Under the pieces are notes generated by a model that worked only from the letters and a program-made list of their open reading frames with translations, had not been told where the DNA came from and ran no database searches. Positions 10,501-21,230 of a stretch of 64,000 nt of DNA are shown one piece after another (position 1 is the stretch's first letter; each line of letters starts with the position of its first letter). Where the stretch lies: NCBI GenBank assembly GCA_963281155.1, contig CAUJLY010000004.1, forward strand, positions 4,526,001 through 4,590,000, in the 5' to 3' direction. The translations under genes were made by a program, and so were the position numbers. Source of the stretch: Rhabditophanes sp. KR3021. Taxonomy: Eukaryota; Nematoda; Chromadorea; Rhabditida; Alloionematidae.

Positions 10501-13500
10501 AATCACCTGGCAAAGCTCTTCTTTTACACACATTTGAATGAGGCAAATTGATTCAATGAAGCAGTTATTCGAAATTAAAAGTCACGTCGAAGTCAAATAG
10601 CTGAGGAGAAATTTATTATAATAAAGTGACTGCTTATGCATTCTAAAGACGCGTTATCGTTTATACTTCGGAGCTAACAAATCTTGGCATGGGATTGGAA
10701 GCTGCAACTTCCTCAATCTACTAACTCTCGACCAAATCAAGCAATTAGGACTCTATTTCAAGAAAATGTTGTATGACTCGAAAGTACCTAATTTCATCAA
10801 AGAGCTAGGAGTACCACCATTTAAGAAACAAAAGAAAAGCACCTGTGATTTTACTGAGTACTTTGGGAGCCAACTTACAAACGTGGATCATGGGAAGTGC
10901 AGATCGCGGATGTTTACATGCTCCCCCTGAAAATGACAAATTGATTGGCCAACCTTTGGTATAAAAGATGTTTGCAGTCAAAGAAGTTGCTGCCACTAAA
11001 TTTTAGTCATACTTATATTTCATTGTCTATTTTATATATTTTGCCCCCAATAAACATACCGAAACTACTTCTGGTGGTTGAAATTTTGGTGTTCCCTGAG
11101 CTGTACTACAAATAATATAATATTATCCATTAATTGAATGTAACTGATTTAGACCAAAATTTAAATAATAATTCCTTTCAAATATAAGTAATTTTTTAAT
11201 TTTAAAAGATCCCATAACGAAATTAGAGGATGTATTCACATTCAAATTTTAGTATACAAGGGGTATAAAAATACTATTAAATAATTTTAATTTTTTGGTG
11301 CTTCATCATGTCTAAGAGAACGGGGTCATCTCAGTCTACTCTTTCTTCTTGTATCAAAAAGACAAAACTAGAAGTGATTGATATTTCGAGTGAAAAGGTT
11401 GATGAAAACAAGATGGAACCATCTGTTTTGGAACATGCCAAAGAAGAAAGTATCGTTGGACCAGTAAGCAATCTTGATTTGGATGAAGATGAGAAAGGGG
11501 AGGTACACGACCGTTTAGAGGATTTCATGAAACCTGATGAAGCGTATTTAGTCGAACGTCAATGACCCACTAGATTCGAAGCAATTGTCAACCTACTTTC
11601 GAAGAAAAGAAACAATTTATATATGATTTTTAGTCTGCATTAACATAATTAAGAAGTATGGGTTCGAGAATAAATATCTAATTAGAGGTCATTTTTGTTT
11701 CTATTTTATGTTAATAATCTGTTAATTTTAGGCAACGCAAATTGGTTTGATGAGTCTAAAAGAGGAAATACTGTCTACTACAAAAATCTTAGAAGTCTTT
11801 TGATCAAAGACATGCCAGTCTTTAGAGATGTGTATAAAAGTATTGTAAATGTAATTAAACCTACAAATGCTAAAATAAAAAGTGCCTGAAATATTATGTG
11901 TCTAATGTTGCTCACAGAACTCACGATGGAACTGGTGTCGAATTGCGTCAAAGTCCCAGTCTTTCATGATACAACTAAAGCTTTCCTGGACGATTGCAAA
12001 GTAAATGGAGTCAAGCTTGTTTTTGATACGAGGAAAGTTAGTCTGGACTAGTCGGAGATTCTGAAAGAGACTTATCTTTTGACTTCATTATTAGAAAGGA
12101 TTTGCTTCTTGAAAATGATGATGAATACCACTTCAAACCATCAGGTTGTCAAAATGGAGCAGATAAGTTTGAAAAACAGCAGCGTTATGATAGGATGAAA
12201 AACAAGTATTGTGAAAACGATAGACTCCACTTAATTAGAATCTCCTACAAAAGAGCTAGAGATATGAAGGCAATCATGGCAGATGTTCTCAGAAGATGGA
12301 GTGCTGGGTTTGGAAACGTCGAATCATTGACCAAGCTCTATGGTAAAGACTCACAATATAAATAATAATTGTATCTTATTTCTTCTAATATTTTAGTAAA
12401 AAGCTTAAATATGTTAATCCTTAAATATTTTAATTCTTAATATGTTAATTCTTAAATGTGTTAATTCTTAATATGTTAATAAAGTGCTTGTATTAATCAA
12501 AAGATAATAGCAACCCAATATTTTTGATTTTGTATTATCTGCATAACTGATACTTACTAACACCAATCGTTGATCCCATCTCTTCTATCTTCTGGAATAA
12601 CTTCCGCTACTCCAAAATCACTGATTTTCAAAAATCCATTGACTGCTAGCAATAAATTGGCAGGCTTGATGTCTTTATGAATTATGTGATTCAAATGCAA
12701 ATATTCGATACCCGATATTAATTGAGCAAAATAGTGTTGCGACTTAAATAAAAGTAAAAAGTATTTAAGCGATAAAACTTACTTGGAATTGTGGAAAATT
12801 TTTTGTTGACGTACTATCTAACATTTGTTGTAACGATGTAACGCAATACTCCATAATCATGTAAATTTTTTGTTTTTCATTTATCCTGAAGACGTCAAAC
12901 AATTCCACAGAATGAGGATGGCGACCAATTATTTCCATAATCTTAATCTCACTAGCAACATTTGCAGATCCATTTGGTATTTTGCGAAGAGTCTTATCCT
13001 ATAAAAAGCAGAAATTTAGTACATCGTATATTGATATAAATTTGTGTTGTAATAGTATGAGTTTTTTAGATTGACCCATGTACCGTTATGTATTCAGCCA
13101 CGTAGACCTTACAATAAAGCTAAATTGCATGACTCATCCGAGATAGTATTAATTTTGTATAAAACTTTCAAGAGCGAAATATGCATTTTAAACACATGCT
13201 TTAGCATATAACCAAATAATTAGAAGATACATCAAGATATCATAAAATGAGTAGTCCAATTAATATTAAGGAAACGGTTCAAATAAGCACATAATATTGA
13301 GATAAGTTTAGACATAACGTTGAGGTTAATATATAATTAACGTTCAGAGAAGTTTAAGCAATGTTGAGATGTATTTATGAATAAAATTGAAACGAATGTA
13401 AAAATAACGGCGAGAGCAATGTTTGTAAGGATATTTAAGTAATGTCCACATTAAAGATGGGATGAATAGCAATAAGAAAATCGAGTATCAGAAAGATTAA

Positions 13501-14969
13501 AAAGTTACCAAACAGAATGGCAAAAGCATGCCCTTAGACTGGCCCAAAAGTATATTAAAAGAATTTGGTGACATATAAGGCATTTAGTGGAATAAATAGT
13601 ATAAAAGTAGGATGTAAATTGTTTAGAACTATGATGAAAATAGTAAGTATGGTGAAAATATAATAAAAGTGAAGAAGTATGGATGAAATGTATGGACAAA
13701 GGAAATGGTATATTTAATTTGAGGCACTAAAACTTACTATAGTAAGATTAATGCTCTGACAAATATCTATTTTATAAGAAAGTGTAAATTGGTCGTCTAA
13801 AAAAGTTTGTAACAATTGCATGTTACTTAAGATATCTTAAATTGAGTATGTATTGTACTACTTCTACCCTTATAGACAAATACGTATTTGAAAGATACCA
13901 TATATGTTAATTTAAAAGATAATAACACCCGCAAAGAAACTGTACTATTAAGAAGGACATATGAGTTGCTGTAAAAGATAGTATAGACAACATAATTGTT
14001 GCTAGTTAACAAACGAAGAGGCGATTCAAACAGTGATGTTAAAAAGTGACTTTATATATTATATTAATCTATATTAAAAAGTTGTCTGGCAGATCATATT
14101 TTTAGAATAAGAACAGTGAAACCTAGTCATTGTATTTTGTTACACTAAATAATACAACAATTGCCAACCAATCTACATTGGTGCAATTACGCGTCCTAGA
14201 ACGGCCCATTATTATCTTATTACCTCGGAAATTGTTACCATTCAACTGTTTTGTGATTACTAGATTTTTTGCTGATAAATAAGATATCACGTGAGTAAAA
14301 AATGTGGCATATAATATGAGTGGTAAAAGAAAGTGGTCGCCATCTTTTTTTGATGTGACGATTATAAAGATCGAATTATAAGATACTAAATACGTTATTA
14401 AGTAAAGTAATAAAATGTTTGAACTTTGTAAATAGTTATGTATGAATTTATGTTATGAATGAACTTACTTTAATTATTTTCACTGCTCTCCTTACTAGCA
14501 TACTTTCATGAACAACTTCCTTAACTTTCGCATATGATCCTTGGCCTAAAACAGAACCGAACAAATATCCTTCGATTATCTTTGGTGGCTTTGCAATGGT
14601 AAAAGTATCATAGTTGTCCTCAATTCGTTGAAACCCTAAGTCAGGAATATACGATGCGATATTTTGCTGATTGAACAGATCACTATTATCATATCCTAGC
14701 ATTATGTCATTATGTCCAAATGGAGAATGACCCAAAAAAGACGATACAGGGGATTGGGCGGTTGTTTGGATGAATTCGTTAGTTAACATATTCGTGTGGA
14801 AACAGTTCGGTTCAATTTGTAGAATGTCAGCTTCATTGAAATCCATTTCTCCGTTAAAGTTATTTGCAATGTTTACCAAATTATAATTTGCCTCTTCTTC
14901 TTCATCCGAACATCCGATGACTAAAGCAATGCCTTCCGGATTATTTACAACAGATGACCCAGAAGTCAT
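7524..14969 (-). CDS. LKB1/STK11 (PAR-4) serine/threonine kinase
   Basis: Six exons (14969-14469, 12998-12783, 12742-12564, 11105-11060, 9664-9571, 8185-7524) keep frame throughout and give 565 residues. LKB1 activates AMPK-family kinases and sets cell polarity; the nematode form is PAR-4. An acidic N-terminal region precedes the kinase domain: [15 protein letters not shown] (P-loop), RRAVKIIK (catalytic Lys), MIMEYCV (hinge), [11 protein letters not shown] (catalytic loop), SDFGVAE, then [12 protein letters not shown] in the activation segment. SDLGVAE is usual in mammals; here the canonical Phe is present. Exon 6 has about 27 extra polar residues after YPFDG, then [15 protein letters not shown], matching the end of the LKB1 kinase domain. 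The C-terminus is basic ([20 protein letters not shown]). Four introns exceed 1.3 kb and hold foreign coding remnants. Confidence 0.93.
8186..9570 (+). mobile_element. GIY-YIG intron element, copy B (LKB1 intron 5)
   Basis: The 1385-base intron is a copy of the same element, with its gene on the plus strand, antisense to LKB1. An exon-like segment begins after tatctttttag near 8582. It encodes [18 protein letters not shown] followed by RRIKEHRED, a GIY-YIG-like first half. The second half continues in another frame ([19 protein letters not shown], then SRPELSN). Further on come [28 protein letters not shown] and [18 protein letters not shown], then [15 protein letters not shown] near 9310-9345. 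That second block resembles the LEM-3/ANKLE1 GIY-YIG domain, with its conserved Glu and Asn. Stops and frameshifts show it is not functional. In LKB1 sense the intron starts gtactttttcc, carries ctaattttatttt..tttaggtaataattt, and ends tttaatcatttccag. Confidence 0.78.
9665..11059 (+). other. LKB1 intron 4 with unrecognised decayed coding sequence
   Basis: This 1395-base intron holds plus-strand frames, antisense to LKB1. They include [18 protein letters not shown] near 9960, a 100-codon open stretch from about 10070 to 10370 ([18 protein letters not shown]), a continuation in another frame ([18 protein letters not shown]), and a piece near 10820-10970 containing [18 protein letters not shown]. 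The pieces look like one decayed protein, but I do not recognise it. The intron ends are not shared with the GIY-YIG elements. Confidence 0.4.
11106..12563 (+). mobile_element. LKB1 intron 3 with PD-(D/E)XK-like nuclease remnant
   Basis: The 1458-base intron contains a broken plus-strand gene, antisense to LKB1. Its first exon-like ORF (11308-11565) starts [14 protein letters not shown] and is polar and acidic. A segment following tttaattttag near 11730 continues to 11889. The last part (about 12060-12365) reads [20 protein letters not shown], then [17 protein letters not shown] and [14 protein letters not shown]. That arrangement, FDF, then (I/L)E-D-E-x-H-F, then a Gln/Asp/Lys helix and LIRI-Y, is characteristic of PD-(D/E)XK-like nucleases carried by large DNA viruses, phages and homing-type elements. 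Frame changes between the parts show decay. The fold assignment rests on motif order only. Confidence 0.5.
12408..12482. repeat. Short tandem repeat, unit about 15 bases
   Basis: The unit ttaattcttaatatg recurs about five times with small changes, inside LKB1 intron 3 just beyond the nuclease remnant. It may be the tail of that element or a simple AT repeat. Confidence 0.6.
12999..14468. other. LKB1 intron 1, nothing recognisable
   Basis: The 1470-base first intron of LKB1 is AT-rich. It has open frames of up to about 64 codons, but their composition is repetitive (Phe, Tyr, His, Ser) and no motif is recognisable. I see no RNA gene or clear repeat. Confidence 0.5.
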
Positions 14970-15431
14970 TTCAGCAACAAATAGGTTCTTAATGGTTATT
15001 CTTTTTAAACTGATTAAAACTGTTTGCCATAAAGCATCTGCAAAACTTTAAATATATTAATATCCCATTTACATATAATATGAAATTAAAAAGTGTCGTT
15101 TAAGCGGATCAAGATAATTACAAAAAATAATCTCAGTTTTTGGGCAGAAAAACGTTGTACGAATACATCGAATACATTTTTGTGGATCTGAATTGTATGA
15201 TCTTATAAAACATATACTATATCCCATAATTTGATTTAATTGATGCATCTAAAAAACAAAACAAAAGGAAATATTAAAAGGTCATTCGAACCTTTTGAAA
15301 AAGAAATATTATTAATAATGGGTTAATTATTTAAAAATTCAAAATAACTATTTAAACAGTTGACAAGTCAACTTAACAATAATTAATATAACTGAAACAT
15401 AAACACATTCGGGTTAACAATATTCGTGCCA
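14970..15431. other. Intergenic, LKB1 upstream region
   Basis: These 462 bases separate the LKB1 start from the end of the zinc-finger gene, both on the minus strand. They would hold the LKB1 promoter or an undetected 5' exon. No motif is certain. No splice acceptor lies directly before the LKB1 ATG. Confidence 0.4.
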
Positions 15432-16842
15432 CTAATCGAGTTCAAAATCATAATAGGCTTCTTCAATTGATATGGTATCCTTTTGGTTTATTTCTGTATT
15501 CGGTATGGTACATTGCTCATAACCATCAATTGCTTCATCAATAAATCCACTTACGGTCTGAAAACGGTTTGAAGTAATTGGCATTATATTTGCAACTTGT
15601 TCATCCATAATTTGTTCTTCATACTCATCGAATTCTTCATTTTCATCGCTTGAAAAGTGATAATCATACACATTACTATCCTCCTCACATACAACGCAAT
15701 TATCGTCCACTTCTTCAAACTCGTCTGCTAATATTTGCTGACCCTCATTGTACGTTTCCATGTTATCAGATTCCATCGAACAAGTGGAACAAGACGCTTG
15801 ATTAAAGTTAATAAAGTTAGTATTTGACTGTTTTATATTGATATCTTTCATGTAGTTAGTTGGTTTAATATATTTCTGTTTGCTCTTATTGACTAGTATT
15901 GTTAAATTGGCATTGCCTAAGTTTTTAATCTCATTTTGAACTTTATCTAGAATTGATTTGGGCAATGGGATACTTTGTGTGTATGAGGTCTTACCAGACA
16001 AAGTATTTCTTGTAATTCGAAACTTCGGAGTTGTGATGCCATACTTTGAAAACAACATTTCACCTTCATCTTCTTCTTCAAATGTTTTAATTTTGTACAA
16101 GTAATTATTATCCACCATTTGTTTGTTAGAATTGTCCAATAATGATAAATTGTTAATAAGGTTGGGGCCATATGTGTCTTTAATTAGGAATAAAATCAAT
16201 GAAGATTGTGAAATGTCGGTACTGATAGTAGAGTCATACTCAGCATTTAGAGGGTTATGTCGAACTATGTGCAATTTGAAGAAAATGGCACTCATTGTTG
16301 AAAATATGCATTTTTCAAACGGACAACCGAAAGTGCCAGAACAACCATCATGCCGCTGCTTTAAGTGACTTTTGTAACCTGCTGCTTCCACAAACATTTC
16401 AGGACAATAAGGGCATAGATAGCTCCATTTATCTTTGGTTTCATGTTGCCTCAGTATATGTCTATGTAAAGTATTTTTACTAGCTAAAAGTAAATCATAA
16501 CATCAAATAATTAAGTATATAAAACAAAGATTAGAAAAGAACAAAATATATGGATATTTGTACAGTTTAATATTTACCTGATGAGTATTTACATTCAGGG
16601 CAAGTAAATGGCCTAACATTTTTGTGGATATTCATATGATCATTAAAACTTCTCTTTGAGCATAACGATTTGTTACATATATCGCATATCCATTTCGTTG
16701 ATTTGAGACTCTTTTTGGTGGATGTCATGACACCATTCCTGCATTCTAAGCTATTTAGAATCTCTCTATCCCCTGAGACATAATCAATAGCTAGTGGAAC
16801 GTCTGCATTAATCAAGTGTGTAGGCATATCCATAAAGCTCAT
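15432..16842 (-). CDS. C2H2 zinc-finger protein
   Basis: Exons 16842-16578 and 16483-15432 join in frame to 438 residues. Four C2H2-type fingers lie between about residues 55 and 175: CDICNKSLCSKRSFNDHMNIH, CPECKYSS with HRHILRQH across the splice, CPYCPEMFVEAAGYKSHLKQRH, and a CPFEKC finger ending HIVRH. The rest of the protein is unstructured and strongly acidic near the C-terminus (EEVDDNCVVCEEDSN, DENEEFDEYEEQ), as in many transcription factors. It is probably a nuclear DNA-binding regulator, but the fingers do not identify a known factor. An acceptor (ttatactttcag) lies about 30 bases before the ATG. Confidence 0.85.
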
Positions 16843-18803
16843 ATAATTATGATCATTTGATATAGTAATAGTGACTGAAAGTATAAAGGATAATTAAAAA
16901 ACCATGGGACAGATAATAAATAATCATCGAATATATGTTTGATTTATATTAAAAGAATAATCGGCGGTAAGGTTTGAAATATAAACTTTTTAAAATACAG
17001 CTATTAACAAACAACTACTATACAAAAGTTATAGATGATCATAAAGTATTTTTATTTTTAAGAGTTGATTGCTAGTGAGATGCATATTTCCAACATTGGA
17101 AACAGTTTTAGTGAGAAGACACTATTTTAAAAGGAGTAATCTTCGAATCACTATTCAAATTGAAGCTAATGAGAGCATTTGTGCCAATTGGCAAATATGC
17201 AGAAACTTTGCTTAATTTAAAAAAGCAATACTAATAAAATGTGTATATTTATCAAAAATATCACGTAATATTGTAAAGGAAACATTTGATACTTATTGGA
17301 AAATGAATTGGGACATGGAGAATAAATTAGACGGATGTACTTTGAAGCAAACTTATTAAAATATCGTTAAATATCAGTTGAAAGAAAGCGAACCTTTAAT
17401 TAGAAACATCTTGGCATCGCATGTTCAAACTTTTATTTGTGCCAAAAAATAAGATTACTCATTGGAGTTACATGAAAGCAATGTTGTTTATGTAATAATG
17501 TATTGATATAAACAAATAAATGATTGATCATTTTAACTTTGTTTTAAATTGATAGTGTGTCCATTGAAAGAGTCTATTTTATAATTAAATTGTGGCATCT
17601 AAAAAATGAATTATCTTTTATGTCAAAGTTGCAAATTATTTATTTTTGGATGTGTTATTCTTAGTCTAACGAAGTTTGACATTGCAAATTTATATGTCTT
17701 CATTCAATGAATTGTGTCTAAAAATGTGTTTTTTGTTTAAGAATTGTTAGTTAAGCTACATTTTATCATATACTTCATGAGAAGATGCTTAGCTATATAT
17801 AAAAGTGACTAATAATTCTTTTAAACACATGAAGTTAATACATCCTCATATATTATATATTTTAATATATAAATAAATATGTATAATGTATAGATAAATG
17901 TATATTCATGTTTGTTGGCTGATAAGAGATAACTCTGACGACTTTAAATTTGTGATCTGCTCGCATACCTCAACCTCACTAACAGATAGCTTGTATTTTG
18001 TCTATGATTAGATAAATATAAAGCTGGTGTATAATATCGGCTTTTTGACGAAAATATTAATACCTCTATCTAAATCCTATTAATTTTTATATACTCCTCT
18101 TCGTGTTCCTTTTTTAAAAGTTGTTATTTATAATAATAAACAAGTTGCTAATTAAATTTTCAAAAAGTAAATAATTTTTTTAAAAAATTGACTGGACTTG
18201 CTAAAAATATTGTCATCTTTATATTTAATAATTTGAGAGTGTATAAAACTGAAAGAATTAAACTATTTATAGATCACACAATGATAATGTTAAACTTGAG
18301 GGAAAAGAAATCTTACTACTCTTTCAATTGTACCGATGCATTCATAGATAATATTTATATAAAGTTAGAGAATGATGGATATATTAAATGTAATCATTTT
18401 TTCAAATTTAACAATTATAGGACCTCTAGATTGTTTACAGCTTAAATTTCGCGTGCTGAAATTATACAAGAATTGTAATATATTGTCACGCCAAGGTAAA
18501 ATACAAAGTCAATAATCTAGCTTCCTATATTACTTCAGTTATAAGTACATAGTTAAAAAGTCGTATAATTATTTAAAATTTCTTCTAAATTGTTTAACTT
18601 TTTAAAAATTACTTCTAGAGTATTTAACTTTCGAAAATTAATATTAAATTATGAAACTATTCAAAAATTACTTTCAAATTATTTAACTATTTAAAAATTA
18701 CTTCCAAATTATTTAACTTTTTAAAAGCTACTTTTCATTCGATGGTTGTTATTATGAAATATGTTCATACTCATATCCATGCCAATAATAGATATAAAAT
18801 TCT
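16843..18803. other. Gene-poor AT-rich region
   Basis: Nearly 2 kb without a supported gene. Short frames occur (for example 18188-18445) but have no recognisable motif. The right part contains the tandem repeat at 18573-18732. The left end would include the zinc-finger gene promoter. Confidence 0.5.
18573..18732. repeat. Tandem repeat, unit about 38 bases
   Basis: A unit built on ttaaaaattacttcnaaat followed by tatttaacttt recurs about four to five times with drift. It lies just upstream of the small membrane-protein gene. Composition alone does not explain the ordered recurrence of the ttacttc core. Confidence 0.7.
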
Positions 18804-18872
18804 ATGTCTAATTCACCATGCCAACTCATTCTTATTATTAATATCTTTTATATTTTTAGATTATATTCAGCA

Positions 18873-19151
18873 ATGGCACCTCTTGGACATCAAGAGTTTG
18901 ATTATATTATAATGCATGTCGTAGTATTAAGTGTTATAATGGCTGTTCTAATTGGATTTTTCTGCTTCTGTTGTTCAAAAATATGCCAAAAGCATCATTC
19001 GGAAGAAGCATTACTTACAAATGTGACCTCAGAGCCCATGCTTAAAACATGTTACAAGGATGTCGATGATTGCCCAGAAATAGCATTTATCGATGATAAG
19101 ATTTCACACATCGTTTCCAGTACAGTGAAAGTAAAAAGCATAAACCATTAA
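18873..19151 (+). CDS. Small single-pass membrane protein, unknown
   Basis: A 92-residue protein starts at the ATG at 18873. The frame is open upstream, but an acceptor (tatatttttag) ends about 14 bases before this ATG, which fits trans-splicing and decides the start. A hydrophobic segment (residues about 13-35, YIIMHVVVLSVIMAVLIGFF) is followed by a Cys-rich juxtamembrane CFCCSKICQK, likely palmitoylated, and a polar acidic tail. No signal peptide precedes the helix. I do not recognise the family. Confidence 0.6.
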   Translation: MAPLGHQEFDYIIMHVVVLSVIMAVLIGFFCFCCSKICQKHHSEEALLTNVTSEPMLKTCYKDVDDCPEIAFIDDKISHIVSSTVKVKSINH

Positions 19152-19331
19152 GCCAATAAATACTATCATCTATACTTGCTTATAAATACATTTACGTAAT
19201 AATAAAAGCTTTTGATAATTAATTGTTTAAAGTTAAAATGAAGGAATGTAAAATAAAGTTTTATAACAATAAAAGTCACTTTAAATCACAACGATTTATT
19301 TCAACAAAACAATGAGGACAAGTGGAAACAA

Positions 19332-20757
19332 TTAAGCGGATTCATCTTTGGATCTCTTTTCTGGCTTTCCTCCGCGAATTCTTCCGGTACGTCTGGCGGC
19401 GATTAGACCGACCTTGCGACCAGCAGATGTTTGTCTTTTAACGGTAGATGGATGACCAATATGTTGATGGTTACCTCCTCCGTGGGGATGTTCAACTGGA
19501 TTCATAGCAACACCTCTAACCTTTGGCCATGAGTTTCTCTTGGCGCGGTATTTGTGGAAAGAACGTCCAGCCTTAAGCATTGGTTTGTCAATACGTCCAC
19601 CTCCAGCAACGATACCTAAAAACGATGTTACAAATAAAAAGAGAAATATGGGACTTACCGATCATGGCACGGTTGTCAGAAGATACGACCTTCTTGATTC
19701 CAGATGGAAGACGGATACGGGTCTTGTTGGTGTCTGGGTTGTGAGCGACGATAACGGCGTAATTTCCAGAAGTTCTGGCAAGACGACCTCTATCTCCGGT
19801 CTTTTCTTCCAAGTTACAGATGGCTGTTCCTTCTGGAAGAGTTCCGACTGGCATCACGTTTCCGACGGTGATTTGGGCTTTACGTCCGCAATAGATGTAT
19901 TGTCCAGTGTACATACCTTCAGAGCAAATCATGAGTTCCTTTTGAGTTTGGAACTTGTATGGGTTGCGGAATTGAACGACTGCGAGTGGGGCACCACGAC
20001 CTAAAACAGATATAATTAGTTGTTGCCCCAATTTCAATCCTCTATAATATTAAATCCCAGCAAATGTTTCAATGGTTCAAAGAATGAGTCTTAATGAAAG
20101 GTAAATGCAGATACAACATTATTCAATTTGCCTGAAGATGATTGGAGTGAAAAAGCTAAAGCTCAAATTGAACTGATTCATATGTTCAATGGCATTAAGA
20201 GATTAGCCTCAACTGAGGGAGCAATGGATTTGGTTGTTGAGCTTGAAGAATCCATGTCAGAAGATGCTCCAAGGACACTCTTAAATGGCGCTTTCTTTTC
20301 CAAGAGTGATGATCAAAGTGAAAAAATTTTAAATGAATCTGTTAACAGGAGTTACAATTTAATTAAGATGGCTCAAGCCGAAACTAGTCTTGCTTACAAC
20401 ACAGCTGTCTTTAAAAATGTTTTGGTGGTCTTTTAAGAGTTTCAGGAAAAGAATAATTTTTGGGAGTTAGTTCTAAAATTCAACAAGATATAAGCATCTC
20501 AAACTAATGGGAAAAAGGTGCCACTTTCCTCTATTTTCTTTGTATTTGTGTGTCTTATTAAAGCTTAATTTTGACCCTCCATAAATTTTAATCAACTTGC
20601 CTGAGTCATGGATGATATCCTTTACAACGCCTTTAATAAAACCAGTACGTTCTGAGAAATCTAAAGCACGAAGCTTGGCAGCTCCCTTGCGGTGCTTGCT
20701 GTGTGAAGTGAAAACACTTCCACGTCCCTTACGTTGAGCACGAATACGGCGACCCAT
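19332..20757 (-). CDS. Ribosomal protein L8 (uL2)
   Basis: Exons 20757-20601, 20000-19659 and 19615-19332 join in frame to 260 residues, against 257 in human. uL2 is a core large-subunit protein that contacts the peptidyl-transferase centre. Recognisable parts are [41 protein letters not shown]-type [10 protein letters not shown], and [19 protein letters not shown] with the conserved His used for peptidyl transfer. The first intron uses a GC donor (CTCAG/gcaagt), which is the only junction that keeps the reading frame. It is 600 bases long and contains an unrelated antisense ORF. An acceptor (taattttag) lies 8 bases before the ATG. Confidence 0.97.
20128..20436 (+). other. Unassigned ORF inside RPL8 intron 1
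   Basis: A 102-codon frame, antisense to RPL8, lies wholly inside its first intron. Its composition looks like real coding sequence: acidic and helix-forming ([37 protein letters not shown]). The frame is open upstream of its first ATG, with no obvious promoter or acceptor. I recognise no domain. It may be the remains of an inserted element, as in the other large introns here. Confidence 0.35.
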
Positions 20758-21230
20758 TTTCTTTTCTAAAATTAACAACAAATTTAATAAAATAGTGCAA
20801 AAAATAGCAGATGAAATAAATTCGAGAGCGACAAATAGACAAATGTGTTTAAAATAATTTAATATAATAGGTAAAGGTTTGTATTAATTTTTTGCAACAA
20901 CAATCGGTGTATTTGAGTAAAAATCTTAAGATTTAAACTAAAAATGGTTCTTTTTTTGATAAATAATTGACGAAATATTAAATTGGGGCAAGCTATTGGG
21001 AAAACGTTGCTTTTGCTGACGTACAGTATTACTTCGTTGACGCACTATAAAATTAGTTTGAATTTAGGCATACTCTCGTGCTAAGAGTGAATTTGAAAAC
21101 AGTTTGGAAATATAATACTTTGAAAACAGTTTGGAAATATATTACTTGGAAAATATTTGAAAATTTATGATGAGATGTTTGTACATCCAAACTTAATATT
21201 TGCAGACAAAGATAGAGTATTATATCTATG
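20758..21230. other. Intergenic with a short direct repeat
   Basis: The region upstream of RPL8 holds no gene. Two adjacent copies of a 29-base unit (gaaaacagtttggaaatata) lie at about 21090-21145, at the end of the neighbouring gene's 3' side. Confidence 0.5.
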
